Assembly: GCA_902530685.1 (NCBI GenBank)
Contig: CACAAZ010000010.1
Span: forward strand, 1-45,690
DNA: 45,690 bases
DNA from: an uncultured Alphaproteobacteria bacterium
GTDB lineage: Bacteria > Pseudomonadota > Alphaproteobacteria > HIMB59 > GCA-002718135
Direction: 5' to 3'
Below the pieces are notes generated by a model. It saw only the letters and a program-made list of their open reading frames with translations, searched no databases and was not told the origin of the DNA. The translations under genes and the position numbers were made by a program. This document shows positions 1-8,425 of the stretch, in pieces (within the stretch, counting starts at the first letter, position 1; every line of letters begins with the position of its first letter).

Positions 1-2
1 AA

Positions 3-203
3 TTAATAAAACTTGGCCTTAAAGATACATTTGCTCACGGCGGATCTAAACAATATTTAACTAAATACTATGGTTTTGATGCATATGCATTGATTAATTC
101 GATAGAAAAATTTATAGGACAAAAATTAAATATTGAAGAAAAAGATTTAGAAAAAGTAAGAATAGAAAATGTTCATTCTCTTTCTAAAGCTGAAGCTCTT
201 TAA
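3..203 (+). CDS. Transketolase C-terminal subunit (3' end only)
   Basis: This is the last 66 codons of a gene that begins left of the window; the stop is TAA at 201-203. The readable protein starts LIKLGLKDTFAHGGSKQYL and continues with a tyrosine-rich stretch and an amphipathic end. This resembles the C-terminal domain of transketolase small subunits of split or DXS-like type, where a Gly-rich turn precedes a LxKYYGF-type helix. Transketolase moves two-carbon ketol units between sugar phosphates. The BtpA gene starts three bases after the stop, so this gene belongs to the same operon. Split transketolases (separate N and C subunits) are common in sugar operons, including the apulose-4-phosphate pathway. 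The N-terminal subunit would be expected just outside the window. The identification rests on a short fragment. Confidence 0.72.
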   Translation, partial: LIKLGLKDTFAHGGSKQYLTKYYGFDAYALINSIEKFIGQKLNIEEKDLEKVRIENVHSLSKAEAL

Positions 204-206
204 ACT

Positions 207-1022
207 ATGAAAAAAAATTTTTATAAATTATTCAAAACAAAAAAACCAATAATAGCTATGGTACATTTTCCTGCTCTTCCAGGTTCGCCATTATATGATG
301 AGAATAAAGGATTAAATTTTATTTATAAATCAATTGAAGCAGATCTATTAAATTTGCAAAAAGCAGGTGTAGATGCAGTTATGTTTGGCAATGAAAATGA
401 TCGACCTTATGAATTAAGTGTAAATCGAGCCACATTATCAACAATGTCATACATGATCGGAAAACTGTCAGCAAAAATTAATGTTCCTTTTGGTGTTAAT
501 GTTTTGTGGGATCCAATGAGTACAATAGCCTTAGCAGTCTCAACTAATGCTAAATTTGTTCGTGAAATATTTACAGGAACTTATGCATCGGATATGGGAA
601 TATGGAGTCCTAATGCAGGAGAATCAATGCGCTACAGAAATTCTCTTGGCAGAAAAGACATACAAATGTACTATAATATTTCTGCAGAATTTGCTTTTTC
701 CTTAGATAGAAGAACAGTCGCTCAAAGGGCTGAAAGTACAGTTTTTTCATCTATACCCGATGCTGTGTTAGTATCAGGACAAATAACAGGCCAATCAGCT
801 AAATTAGATGAGATTAAAGAAGTACATAAAGTGATACCAAATACCCCCGTCCTAGCTAACACTGGTGTAAATATAAATAATGTCGAAGAAATTCTAAAAG
901 TAACTGATGGTGTTATAATCGGATCATCATTAAAAGTTAATGGTGATACTTGGAAAAATATAGATTTAAACAGAGCAAAAAAATTTATGACTAAAGTTAA
1001 ATCTATTAGAAAAAATGCCTAA
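207..1022 (+). CDS. BtpA/SgcQ family TIM-barrel protein
   Basis: A 271-residue protein with the family-defining N-terminus: a strand followed by MVHFPALPGSP (about residues 17-28), then a DAVMFGNENDRP segment and the C-terminal GVIIGSSLK phosphate-binding-type loop of a TIM barrel. BtpA was named for its role in photosystem I stability in cyanobacteria. In heterotrophs the family (SgcQ in E. coli) sits in sugar operons and its reaction is not established. The gene begins 3 bases after the transketolase stop and its last 8 bases overlap the M42 peptidase gene, so it is probably translationally coupled. The family call is secure; the chemistry is unknown. A sugar-phosphate aldolase- or hydrolase-like role is inference from fold and context. 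Confidence 0.88.
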   Translation: MKKNFYKLFKTKKPIIAMVHFPALPGSPLYDENKGLNFIYKSIEADLLNLQKAGVDAVMFGNENDRPYELSVNRATLSTMSYMIGKLSAKINVPFGVNVLWDPMSTIALAVSTNAKFVREIFTGTYASDMGIWSPNAGESMRYRNSLGRKDIQMYYNISAEFAFSLDRRTVAQRAESTVFSSIPDAVLVSGQITGQSAKLDEIKEVHKVIPNTPVLANTGVNINNVEEILKVTDGVIIGSSLKVNGDTWKNIDLNRAKKFMTKVKSIRKNA

Positions 1023-2118
1023 CACAAAGGAAGTCAATTCATTATGTAAAACGCTAGAGGAATTAGTATTAATTTCTGGTCTATCTGGTTATGAAACTAA
1101 TGTAAAAAATTATCTTTCCAAACAATTAAAAAATAAATCACTTAAATCTAATAGTGATGTCTTAGGTAACTTAATTTGCACAATTAAAGGAGATGAAAGA
1201 CTCCCCTCTATCATCCTATTTGCCCATATGGATCAACTGGGTTTTGTTGTAAAAAAAATAGAAGATGATGGTTTTATACGTTTTGAAAGAGTTGGTGGTA
1301 TTCCTGAAAAAGCCCTTACGTCTCAGGATATTGTAATTGTTAATAATAAAAATGAATTAATTCAGGGCATAATTGCCAATAAATCACATCATGCTACTCA
1401 AATAGATGAAAAATATACAGTTACTAGAATTAAAAATTTATATATTGATGCAGGTTTTAAAAATAAAAAAGATGTTTTAAAGAATGGTGTAAATATTGGA
1501 AGTCCAGTTACATACGCACCATATTATAAAACCTTATCAAATAACAATGTTTGTGGTTCTTCCATAGATGATAGGGCAGGTTGTGCAGTAATTTTGAGTG
1601 TTGCTGACTCTCTATTCCAAATTAAAAATAAACCTACAATTCATATCGTTTTTTCTGTTCAAGAAGAGTTTAATTTAAGAGGAGTTTTACCTGTAATCAA
1701 TAGTTTAAAGCCAGATATAGCAATTCAAGTTGATCTAACATTAACATCAGATACTCCTGACATGAAAGGTTCAAGTGACATTTTTTTAGGATCAGGTCCT
1801 TGTATAAGTTTATTTTCATTTCATGGAAGAGGAACATTAAACGGAGTTATACCTCATCCATCATTAGTAGAAATATTTGAAAAAGCTGCTAAAGCAAAGA
1901 AAATTAACTTACAAAGGAGTGCGGCTTCTGGCATATTAACAGATTCTTCATATGTACAATTTGCAAATAATGGAATTGCAACTATTGATATAGGTTTTCC
2001 TATGCGTTATTCACATTCTTCAAGAGAAGTTTGTAATTTAAATGATCTTATTGATTTAAAAAATCTTATCATAACTGCTATAACTAAAGTTGATAAAAAT
2101 TTTAAACTTACAAGGTAG
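1015..2118 (+). CDS. M42 family metallopeptidase (FrvX/SgcX-like)
   Basis: A 367-residue protein of the M42 (glutamyl aminopeptidase / 'endoglucanase M') family, which are di-metal hydrolases. The expected ligands are visible in order: H71 in AHMDQLG, D185 in IDDRAGCA, the general-base pair E217-E218 in SVQEEFNLRG, D240 in QVDLT and H334 in RYSHSSRE. All metal and catalytic positions are kept, so an active enzyme is likely. M42 members called FrvX and SgcX lie in E. coli sugar operons of unknown purpose. The overlap with the BtpA gene (8 bases) and the 6-base gap to the kinase make a shared pathway likely, for example removal of an acyl or aminoacyl group from a sugar derivative (inference). 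Confidence 0.9.
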   Translation: MPNTKEVNSLCKTLEELVLISGLSGYETNVKNYLSKQLKNKSLKSNSDVLGNLICTIKGDERLPSIILFAHMDQLGFVVKKIEDDGFIRFERVGGIPEKALTSQDIVIVNNKNELIQGIIANKSHHATQIDEKYTVTRIKNLYIDAGFKNKKDVLKNGVNIGSPVTYAPYYKTLSNNNVCGSSIDDRAGCAVILSVADSLFQIKNKPTIHIVFSVQEEFNLRGVLPVINSLKPDIAIQVDLTLTSDTPDMKGSSDIFLGSGPCISLFSFHGRGTLNGVIPHPSLVEIFEKAAKAKKINLQRSAASGILTDSSYVQFANNGIATIDIGFPMRYSHSSREVCNLNDLIDLKNLIITAITKVDKNFKLTR

Positions 2119-2124
2119 TTATTT

Positions 2125-3627
2125 ATGTTAGAAAAATATTTTCTTGGGATAGACATTGGCACATATGAAACAAAGGGTGTTATTGTAAATAAAAATGGAG
2201 AAATAATTTCTCAAGCAGCAAGAAAACATGAAATGATTGTTCCACAAAGTGGGTGGGCTGAACACAGGCCAGTTGAGGATTGGTGGGGTGATTTCACTTA
2301 TGTATGTAATAAATTAATTAAAGACTCAAAATGTAATCCAAAAGATATTCTTGCTGTATCAGCTAGCACTATTGGACCTTGTATGCTGCCTTTAGATAAA
2401 GAAGGTGAGCCCTTGATGAACGCAGTATTATATGGTGTTGATACTAGAGCGCATAAAGAAATTGAATTGCTAAATTCATCTATTGGTGAAGAAAATATTA
2501 TGAAATTTAATGGCAATGTTTTAACATCACAACAAGTAGGCCCTAAAATTTTATGGTTAAAAAATAATAGACCAGAAATATATGCTAAAACAAGTAAGAT
2601 TGTTAATGGAGCAGGATTTATAAATTATAAATTAACTGGAAATTATACAATCGATCATTTCTCTGCGGCATTCGTAAGTCCTCTCTATGATATAAATAAG
2701 CAAGATTGGAGTGATGAATTAAATGATGGAATTATAGATATAAGCAAATTACCAAAGTTAGTTTGGACAAATGAAATTATTGGTAAGATTTCAAAATCAG
2801 CTGCGTCACAGACAGGTTTAGCAGAGGGCACAACAGTTACTTCTGGTACAATTGATGCTGCTGCAGAAGCGATTAGTGTGGGTGTTTTTAGTGCTGGCGA
2901 TATGATGATGATGTACGGATCTACCATGTTTTATATCTTAGTTACTGATAAAATTTTATCTGATAAAAGACTTTGGTATTCACCATGGCTTTTCAAGGGT
3001 GAACACTGTTCAATGGGAGGTCTTGCAACTAGTGGAACTTTAACTCATTGGTTTAAAAATAATTTTGCTAGAGAGTTGAGTGGGGACGACATATTTATAA
3101 AGCTTGCACAAGAGGCTGAAAAATCGCCTCCTGGTTCAAAAGGTATAGTTTTCCTACCATACTTTTCTGGAGAGCGAACTCCAATTCATGATACAAATGC
3201 AAAAGGAACTTTCTTTGGTTTAGATCTAACTCATAATAGGGCAGATATGTATAGATCTATATTTGAAGGAATAGCATATGGGACAAACCATGTGTTTGAC
3301 GTTTTTAAAGAATTAAACGCATCACCAAAAAACTTATTTAGTGTTGGTGGAGGTACAAAGAATAAAATATGGTCACATACAACTTCTGATATCATTGGTT
3401 TAAATCAAATCTTAAGAAAAAAAACCATTGGAGCTTCTTATGGTGATGCTTTTCTTTCAGCTTGCACAATTGGAGAATTAAATAAGAATGATTTCAATAA
3501 GTGGAATGAAATTGAGTATGAAATTAATGCAAATCTAGAGCATAAACAACTTTACGATAAGGGATATGAAGTATTTAGAGATCTGTATGAAAATACAAAG
3601 CATCTTATGAAAAAATTAAATACCTAA
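2125..3627 (+). CDS. FGGY family carbohydrate kinase (xylulokinase-like)
   Basis: A 500-residue protein of typical FGGY length. The N-terminal ATPase lobe opens with GIDIGTYETKGVIV (about residues 7-20). The middle carries the family signature around GTIDAAAEAISVGVFSAGD, and the C-terminal lobe has the adenosine-binding SVGGGTKNKIW motif. FGGY kinases phosphorylate ketoses and polyols (xylulose, ribulose, apulose, glycerol, erythritol). The specificity cannot be read from sequence. It is the last gene of the transketolase-BtpA-M42 run. Its stop codon overlaps the stop of the convergent ABC permease by 4 bases (CTAA read on both strands). A cytoplasmic kinase here implies that the imported sugar or its breakdown product is phosphorylated before the transketolase step. 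Confidence 0.9.
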   Translation: MLEKYFLGIDIGTYETKGVIVNKNGEIISQAARKHEMIVPQSGWAEHRPVEDWWGDFTYVCNKLIKDSKCNPKDILAVSASTIGPCMLPLDKEGEPLMNAVLYGVDTRAHKEIELLNSSIGEENIMKFNGNVLTSQQVGPKILWLKNNRPEIYAKTSKIVNGAGFINYKLTGNYTIDHFSAAFVSPLYDINKQDWSDELNDGIIDISKLPKLVWTNEIIGKISKSAASQTGLAEGTTVTSGTIDAAAEAISVGVFSAGDMMMMYGSTMFYILVTDKILSDKRLWYSPWLFKGEHCSMGGLATSGTLTHWFKNNFARELSGDDIFIKLAQEAEKSPPGSKGIVFLPYFSGERTPIHDTNAKGTFFGLDLTHNRADMYRSIFEGIAYGTNHVFDVFKELNASPKNLFSVGGGTKNKIWSHTTSDIIGLNQILRKKTIGASYGDAFLSACTIGELNKNDFNKWNEIEYEINANLEHKQLYDKGYEVFRDLYENTKHLMKKLNT

Positions 3628-4520
3628 CCTTTAATTGCTCCCGCCGCCATCCCTTTAACAATATAACGTTCTAAGAAAATAGCTACAACAATTAATGGAA
3701 AACATAATGCCAATGAAATTGCTGCCATGTTCCACCATTTAATACTTTGAGATGAAATTTGTGAAGCTACCATAACAGGCATTGTTTTTGCATCAGTACT
3801 TGTAATTAGTGCTGCTAAAAAGTATTCATTCCAACAAAGTATTAAACACAAAATAAAAGCACTGGCAATTCCTGGTAAAACAATTGGAAAAACTACTCTA
3901 AAAAAGCTTACCCATACACTGGCTCCATCTACCAGGGCAGCCTCTTCTAATTCAATTGGTACAGCATTAAATTGATCTCTCATTATCCAGATTACAATTG
4001 GAAGTACGGTTAAAGTATAAATCATTATCATACCAATATGTGTGTCAAGAAGATCTAGTTCACGATATAAAACTAGTAATGGAAGAGCAAGAACTACTGG
4101 AGGTAAAATCAATTGTGATAAAAAGAAAAATGAAATATCTGGATTTCGCATAAAGCCAAATTTATAGTTAAATCTACTCAACCCGTATGCAGCAAAAGAA
4201 CCAAGAATGACCGCTAAAGCTGAAGCACTTGATGAAATTAATGCTGTGTTAAAAAATCTTGCAAAAAATTCCTCTCTTGGATTTGACTCAGTAAAAATTG
4301 TATCAGGAGAAAGTCCAAGATTTTTCCATCCCTTCCAAGCAGGTTCAAAATCTACCCACGGTATCAAAAGACCCTGTGTTACACTTGCAGCAGTCTTAAA
4401 TGATGTTGTTGCAGTCCAATAAATTGGAAAAAGACAAATAAATGTCCAAAATAAAAGAATTCCATAAATCAGTATTTTTTCAACTAGATTGTTGTTCATT
4501 ATGCTGCTCTCTGAAGCCAT
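3624..4520 (-). CDS. Carbohydrate ABC transporter permease, MalG type
   Basis: A 298-residue inner-membrane protein with about six hydrophobic segments and the cytoplasmic EAA loop that docks the ATPase (EEAALVDGASVWVSFFRVVF, about residues 194-213). This is the second permease of a CUT1 sugar importer (MalG/UgpE family). The start overlaps the end of the MalF-type permease gene by 22 bases, so the two are translationally coupled. The 3' end overlaps the convergent kinase gene by 4 bases. No ATP-binding subunit follows. The C-terminal KGMAAGAIKG ending is typical of MalG proteins. Confidence 0.93.
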   Translation of the reverse strand: MASESSIMNNNLVEKILIYGILLFWTFICLFPIYWTATTSFKTAASVTQGLLIPWVDFEPAWKGWKNLGLSPDTIFTESNPREEFFARFFNTALISSSASALAVILGSFAAYGLSRFNYKFGFMRNPDISFFFLSQLILPPVVLALPLLVLYRELDLLDTHIGMIMIYTLTVLPIVIWIMRDQFNAVPIELEEAALVDGASVWVSFFRVVFPIVLPGIASAFILCLILCWNEYFLAALITSTDAKTMPVMVASQISSQSIKWWNMAAISLALCFPLIVVAIFLERYIVKGMAAGAIKG

Positions 4521-5617
4521 CTATTAACAAATCGTATTAAAATAGTCATAAATATAATAATCAATACTAAATAGACAAAAGAGAGAAGAGTTCCATATCC
4601 AACATTAGATCTATCTCTATACTCTCTTACTATAAAACTCGTGACACTATCAGTTGCTCCACCAGGACCTCCAGCAGTTACAATAATTATAATATCTGCA
4701 AGTTTTAACTTAAAAATAATTCTTATAACCAGTGTTGTTAAAGACACTGGCAGCATTATTGGAAATATTATATTTTTAAACATTGTCCATTTATTTGCAC
4801 CATCAACTTTTGCTGCTTCTAACACTTCTTTTGGCAATGCTTGTAAACCTGCTAATAACATAATGATCATAAGTGGAATAAATGTCCAAGCATCCATGCA
4901 CATCATCGTTAGTCTTGCAATTTCAGGATTACTAAAAAAAGTTGGAGTATCCCATCCAAGCCACCTCGCAAAGTTAGCAACAGGTCCAAATCTCTGTTCT
5001 AACATTGATTTTCCTACCATCCAGCTTACAGCTACTGGACTCAACATTAAGGGTATTAAAAAAGCTATTCTAAAAAACTTTCTCCCCCTAATTTGTGTAT
5101 TCAATAAAAGAGCCAATAAAAATGCAATTACAAACTCAACGAGTACAGCAAGAATATAATAAATCATATTCTTTAGTGAGTTCCAATAATAGGGATCTGC
5201 AAGCATTTGATAGAAATTATCTAATCCATTAAACTTTCGTCCATCTATTGAACTTAAATTCCAATCACTGAATGAAATATATAATCCAAATAAAATTGGA
5301 AAAATAACAATAGAAATTATAAACATAACAGCTGGAAATACAAATAGGTTCCTTTTACCTCTTTCTCCGTAAATTAAGACTCTAGAGTAACCAATTGCAA
5401 CAGCCCATAAGATATAAGCATATAGGAGGGGTCTCCAATTAGAAAAACCAAAATTAATTTTTTCAAAAGTATATAGTCCTTGAACTGTACCAATTATGAT
5501 CATTAACATAAATGATGCCCAAACAATAAGTTTACCAGTTCTGATAGTTTTAGGATTTACACTTGATTGCGATACTACGTATAAAGGATCACGTTCAACT
5601 ATTTTAATTTCATTCAT
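4499..5617 (-). CDS. Carbohydrate ABC transporter permease, MalF type
   Basis: A 372-residue inner-membrane protein with two N-terminal hydrophobic segments before the main permease core and an EAA loop (PKEVLEAAKVDGANKWTMFK). This is the partner permease (MalF/UgpA family) of the downstream MalG-type protein. A VTAGGPGGATDSVTSFIV segment near the end matches the conserved GGP region of MalF homologues. The gene lies 71 bases after the solute-binding protein gene, and an 11-bp perfect stem-loop sits in that gap. It is followed with a 22-base overlap by the second permease. Substrate specificity is set mostly by the binding protein and is unknown. Confidence 0.93.
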   Translation of the reverse strand: MNEIKIVERDPLYVVSQSSVNPKTIRTGKLIVWASFMLMIIIGTVQGLYTFEKINFGFSNWRPLLYAYILWAVAIGYSRVLIYGERGKRNLFVFPAVMFIISIVIFPILFGLYISFSDWNLSSIDGRKFNGLDNFYQMLADPYYWNSLKNMIYYILAVLVEFVIAFLLALLLNTQIRGRKFFRIAFLIPLMLSPVAVSWMVGKSMLEQRFGPVANFARWLGWDTPTFFSNPEIARLTMMCMDAWTFIPLMIIMLLAGLQALPKEVLEAAKVDGANKWTMFKNIIFPIMLPVSLTTLVIRIIFKLKLADIIIIVTAGGPGGATDSVTSFIVREYRDRSNVGYGTLLSFVYLVLIIIFMTILIRFVNRWLQRAA

Positions 5618-5648
5618 TATTTTTAAGAAATCATCCTAATACAATAAA

Positions 5649-5676
5649 TCTAGCGACTTAAAAGAAAGTCGCTAGA
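5649..5676 (-). promoter_or_regulatory. Intercistronic stem-loop between binding protein and permease genes
   Basis: A perfect 11-bp inverted repeat: TCTAGCGACTT at 5649-5659 and AAGTCGCTAGA at 5666-5676, around a 6-base loop. It is unusually GC-rich for this window and lies 13 bases past the binding-protein stop, 32 bases before the permease start. No clean T-run follows on the minus strand (ATTTATTGT), so it is more likely an RNA-stabilising or partial-termination hairpin than a strong terminator. Such hairpins commonly give high binding-protein and low permease expression, as in malE-malF. Confidence 0.8.
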
Positions 5677-5688
5677 GTAATAATTAAA

Positions 5689-7356
5689 TTACATACCTAA
5701 AGAAGCTTTATATAGCTTAATTTGGTTTTCTCTACCAATTTGGTCTGTAATATCATCCCAAGCTTTTGCAATATTATCTGCTCCAGTTTGAGCATCATAT
5801 TGTCCAGCATATATTTTTGATAATTCGTCTTCGGCAATACTATAATATTGGAAGATACCTGGTATACGTGGTTCAATTGCAGCATTCGGATGGTTATATG
5901 AGTCAGCTTCTGATGCTAAATAATCAGACGCGAAAGCTTCAGTGTAACCAGCCCCAGTCCACTCATCAATATTGAAATGACTGTTTCTGTAAGGCTGGAA
6001 ACCTGATGGATACATTGACATCCATAATGATAGATCTTTTCCACCAATATGAGCACATGCAGACCATGCAGCTTTCTTTTTAGCTGAGTCATCATCAACT
6101 GTTTTCATACAATATAATCCCCAACCAATGTATGCCATGTTTGGAGCATAGTTAGGACCACTTGGAAGAGTTTCCCATGAACCTGTTTGCCAGTTATAAA
6201 CATCATCAGAACCAGGTAGAATATCAAATCCAACGTTACCTTGAACAAGAGATTCATCAGACGTATTAGCATTTGATCCAACATCTCCCCACCAAGCACA
6301 CATTGAACCTGTCCCTGCTAAGAATTGACTGAAACCTGTAACACCTGGATCAGCATTAATCTGATCTGGTGGTTGAGCATCTTTTCTATCAAGAACATCT
6401 TGAATTGCTCTAACCCATGCAGGATTATTTACCATTGGTTTCATTGTTTCTGGTTCAAATAAGAATGCAGGACTGCTTGGGTGTTTACCATAAGCAGTAG
6501 CAATACTTCCAAGATAATAAAATGCAAATCCACCCCAACCTTTTTGAACATCAAGATATCCATAAGCAGGGAAACCAGCATGTGTTTTACCTTTTAAGAA
6601 GTTAGTAACTTCTGTAACTTTTTGCCATGTAGTTGGAACCTCCCAATTACCTGAATGACCTTCATCTTTCCAAGCTTTAGCTAACTCTTCATTTTCGAAG
6701 TAATCAGTTCTATAGTTGAAGTTATGACAATCACCATCAATCGAAATACGGTATGTTTTTCCTTCCCAAGTTCCAACTGGAGCTTGTAAGTATCCAACAT
6801 AATCACCTAGATCAATTTGATCAGCAACCCAACCTGGCATCTCGGAAAGTAATTTCTTACCACAAAGATCTCCTTCATATGGAGCTCCAGATTGAACAAT
6901 ATCAAAGTCAACAGTACCTGTTGCAATTGATTGTTGAAGTCTTGCATTATAATCAGCTTGTGCTAAGTCAATCCAATTAATTTTTGCACCTGTATACTTC
7001 TCCCAAGGTTTTAAGAAACCTCTGTGAAGCATGTTATGAAGATTCAAACTGTCTAAACCTAAGAAATTAAGCTCAACACCTTTAAATTCACCTTCTTTTA
7101 CTCTTTCTTTAGTTCCACCTAGGCACATTTCGCCAACTTTTTGCCAGTCAGCATCGCCAGGTGAGCCTACACCGACTCCAGGAATTTTAAGAATAGCTTT
7201 TCTAAGTTCTGAATGACCATCAGCAAAAGCACTTGTTGCTACTGATGATAATCCACCACTCATAGCTGCTATCGCACCAGCAGATGCAGCTCCTTTTACA
7301 AAGCTACGTCTATTAATCGCTTTCTTGATAGCGTATTCATATAGTGATTTTTTCAT
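5689..7356 (-). CDS. Extracellular solute-binding protein with Tat signal
   Basis: A 555-residue periplasmic binding protein of the COG1653 sugar class, larger than the usual 400-450. A twin-arginine signal is visible: NRRSFVK (residues 15-21), a hydrophobic alanine/glycine segment, then a probable cleavage after SAFA at residue 45. The mature part has the class I features of CUT1 binding proteins (PWEKYTGAKINW, a DIVQSGAPY segment, many Trp/Tyr residues suited to sugar stacking). It has a strong Shine-Dalgarno and its own promoter region, and is followed by two permease genes. The ligand is probably a carbohydrate or polyol, which cannot be named. Tat export implies cytoplasmic folding before secretion. 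Confidence 0.92.
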   Translation of the reverse strand: MKKSLYEYAIKKAINRRSFVKGAASAGAIAAMSGGLSSVATSAFADGHSELRKAILKIPGVGVGSPGDADWQKVGEMCLGGTKERVKEGEFKGVELNFLGLDSLNLHNMLHRGFLKPWEKYTGAKINWIDLAQADYNARLQQSIATGTVDFDIVQSGAPYEGDLCGKKLLSEMPGWVADQIDLGDYVGYLQAPVGTWEGKTYRISIDGDCHNFNYRTDYFENEELAKAWKDEGHSGNWEVPTTWQKVTEVTNFLKGKTHAGFPAYGYLDVQKGWGGFAFYYLGSIATAYGKHPSSPAFLFEPETMKPMVNNPAWVRAIQDVLDRKDAQPPDQINADPGVTGFSQFLAGTGSMCAWWGDVGSNANTSDESLVQGNVGFDILPGSDDVYNWQTGSWETLPSGPNYAPNMAYIGWGLYCMKTVDDDSAKKKAAWSACAHIGGKDLSLWMSMYPSGFQPYRNSHFNIDEWTGAGYTEAFASDYLASEADSYNHPNAAIEPRIPGIFQYYSIAEDELSKIYAGQYDAQTGADNIAKAWDDITDQIGRENQIKLYKASLGM

Positions 7357-7360
7357 TATA

Positions 7361-7367
7361 TCCTCCC
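7361..7367 (-). promoter_or_regulatory. Strong ribosome binding site of the solute-binding protein
   Basis: On the minus strand GGGAGGA stands 4-5 bases upstream of the ATG at 7356. It is one of the few near-consensus Shine-Dalgarno sequences in the window, consistent with the high synthesis expected of a periplasmic binding protein. Confidence 0.8.
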
Positions 7368-7390
7368 TATGAAAATTATAATAATTAAGT

Positions 7391-7420
7391 TTTATAAATA
7401 TAAGATTGGTAAGGCAACAA
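7391..7420 (-). promoter_or_regulatory. Candidate promoter of the binding-protein operon
   Basis: Minus strand: -35-like TTGTTG (7420-7415), 18-base spacer, -10-like TATAAA (7396-7391), which would give a leader of about 28 bases. The 102-base divergent gap 7357-7458 also must hold the promoter of the isomerase gene on the other strand. Assigned by eye; AT-rich sequence makes chance matches easy. Confidence 0.4.
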
Positions 7421-7458
7421 GAAAAACATTAAAAAGAGAGTTATTTTTGGTAATAAAC

Positions 7459-8424
7459 ATGCTTAAAAACAAGTTCGCAACAAGACTTAATTCTTTCAAA
7501 TCTAATTGGAATTCTCCACAAAGACCAACTGTCAGGGATTTAATTGAAAGAGCATCAAATGCAAAAGGTTTAACGCATGTTGATCTTAATTTTCCTGATC
7601 ACATTGAGCCTTCGCTTAAAGATATTGCTAAAATTACAAGTGATTGTGGATTAAGTATAAATGGTCTTGCTATGAGGTACTACAACAATCCTGCTTTTAA
7701 ATTAGGAGCATTCACAAATCCAAATAAAAAAGTTCGACAGGAAGCAATTGATTTAACTAAAAAAGCAATAGATGATTTAAGAGAAATTAATTCAAATTTA
7801 TTAACTGTTTGGCTAGGTCAGGATGGTTTTGATTACGGGTTTCAAGTTGATTATAAAAAAATTTGGTATGATGAAATTCAAGCTATTAAAGAAATTGCAG
7901 AATATGACAAAGAATGTTTTATAAGTATTGAATACAAACCTAATGAACCACGAGCTTATTCATTACTATCTAACTTAGGAACAACTTTACTAGCAATCAA
8001 AGAAATAAATTTAGATAATGTTGGAGTTACTATAGATTTTGCCCATATTTTATATTCTAATGAACAACCAGCACTAGTTGCAGCATTAATAGACAAGCAC
8101 TCAAAGATTTTAGGTTTACATTTAAATGATGGTTATGGAAAAAGAGATGATGGTTTAATGGTAGGTTCCGTTCATCAATTAGCTACAATTGAATTACTCT
8201 ATTATGTTACAAAAACAAATTATGATGGACCAATTTACTTTGATACTTTCCCAGATACAACAAATATGGACCCAGTAAAAGAATGTGAATTAAATATTGA
8301 AACTGTAAAAAAACAATTAAAATTAGTTGATAAACTTTTATTGAATAACGAATTAACTACAGCTATTGAAAATCAAGACTCTATTACTTCTCATAGAATA
8401 TTTAATAGTATTTTATATCAATAA
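7459..8424 (+). CDS. Sugar isomerase/epimerase-like TIM barrel (AP endonuclease 2 family)
   Basis: A 321-residue protein of the xylose-isomerase-like TIM barrel superfamily. Visible are GLTHVDLNFPDH near the start, FISIEYKPNEPR (metal-ligand Glu strand), VGVTIDFAHILY (Asp/His strand) and GLHLNDGYGKRDDG (the His-x-Asn-Asp metal site). These positions fit a divalent-metal sugar isomerase or epimerase. An upstream in-frame ATG at 7369 would add 30 Lys/Ile-rich residues and start 13 bases from the divergent gene, so the ATG at 7459 is preferred. The next kinase gene begins one base after the stop, so the two are co-expressed. It probably converts the imported sugar to the ketose used by a kinase (inference). 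Confidence 0.83.
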   Translation: MLKNKFATRLNSFKSNWNSPQRPTVRDLIERASNAKGLTHVDLNFPDHIEPSLKDIAKITSDCGLSINGLAMRYYNNPAFKLGAFTNPNKKVRQEAIDLTKKAIDDLREINSNLLTVWLGQDGFDYGFQVDYKKIWYDEIQAIKEIAEYDKECFISIEYKPNEPRAYSLLSNLGTTLLAIKEINLDNVGVTIDFAHILYSNEQPALVAALIDKHSKILGLHLNDGYGKRDDGLMVGSVHQLATIELLYYVTKTNYDGPIYFDTFPDTTNMDPVKECELNIETVKKQLKLVDKLLLNNELTTAIENQDSITSHRIFNSILYQ

Positions 8425-8425
8425 A

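Noticed and set aside
4641-5159. Long plus-strand open frame opposite the MalF-type permease
   Set aside because: It is the antisense shadow of a clear permease gene, has no recognisable motif and no ribosome site.
7369-7458. N-terminal extension of the sugar isomerase-like gene from an ATG at 7369
   Set aside because: It would start 13 bases from the divergent gene, leave no promoter space, and encode a Lys/Ile-rich stretch with no family match; the ATG at 7459 fits the family start.
8366-8425. N-terminal extension of the first PfkB kinase inside the isomerase gene
   Set aside because: The added 20 hydrophobic residues precede the normal first strand (NIVVVGS); the ATG at 8426 directly follows the upstream stop.
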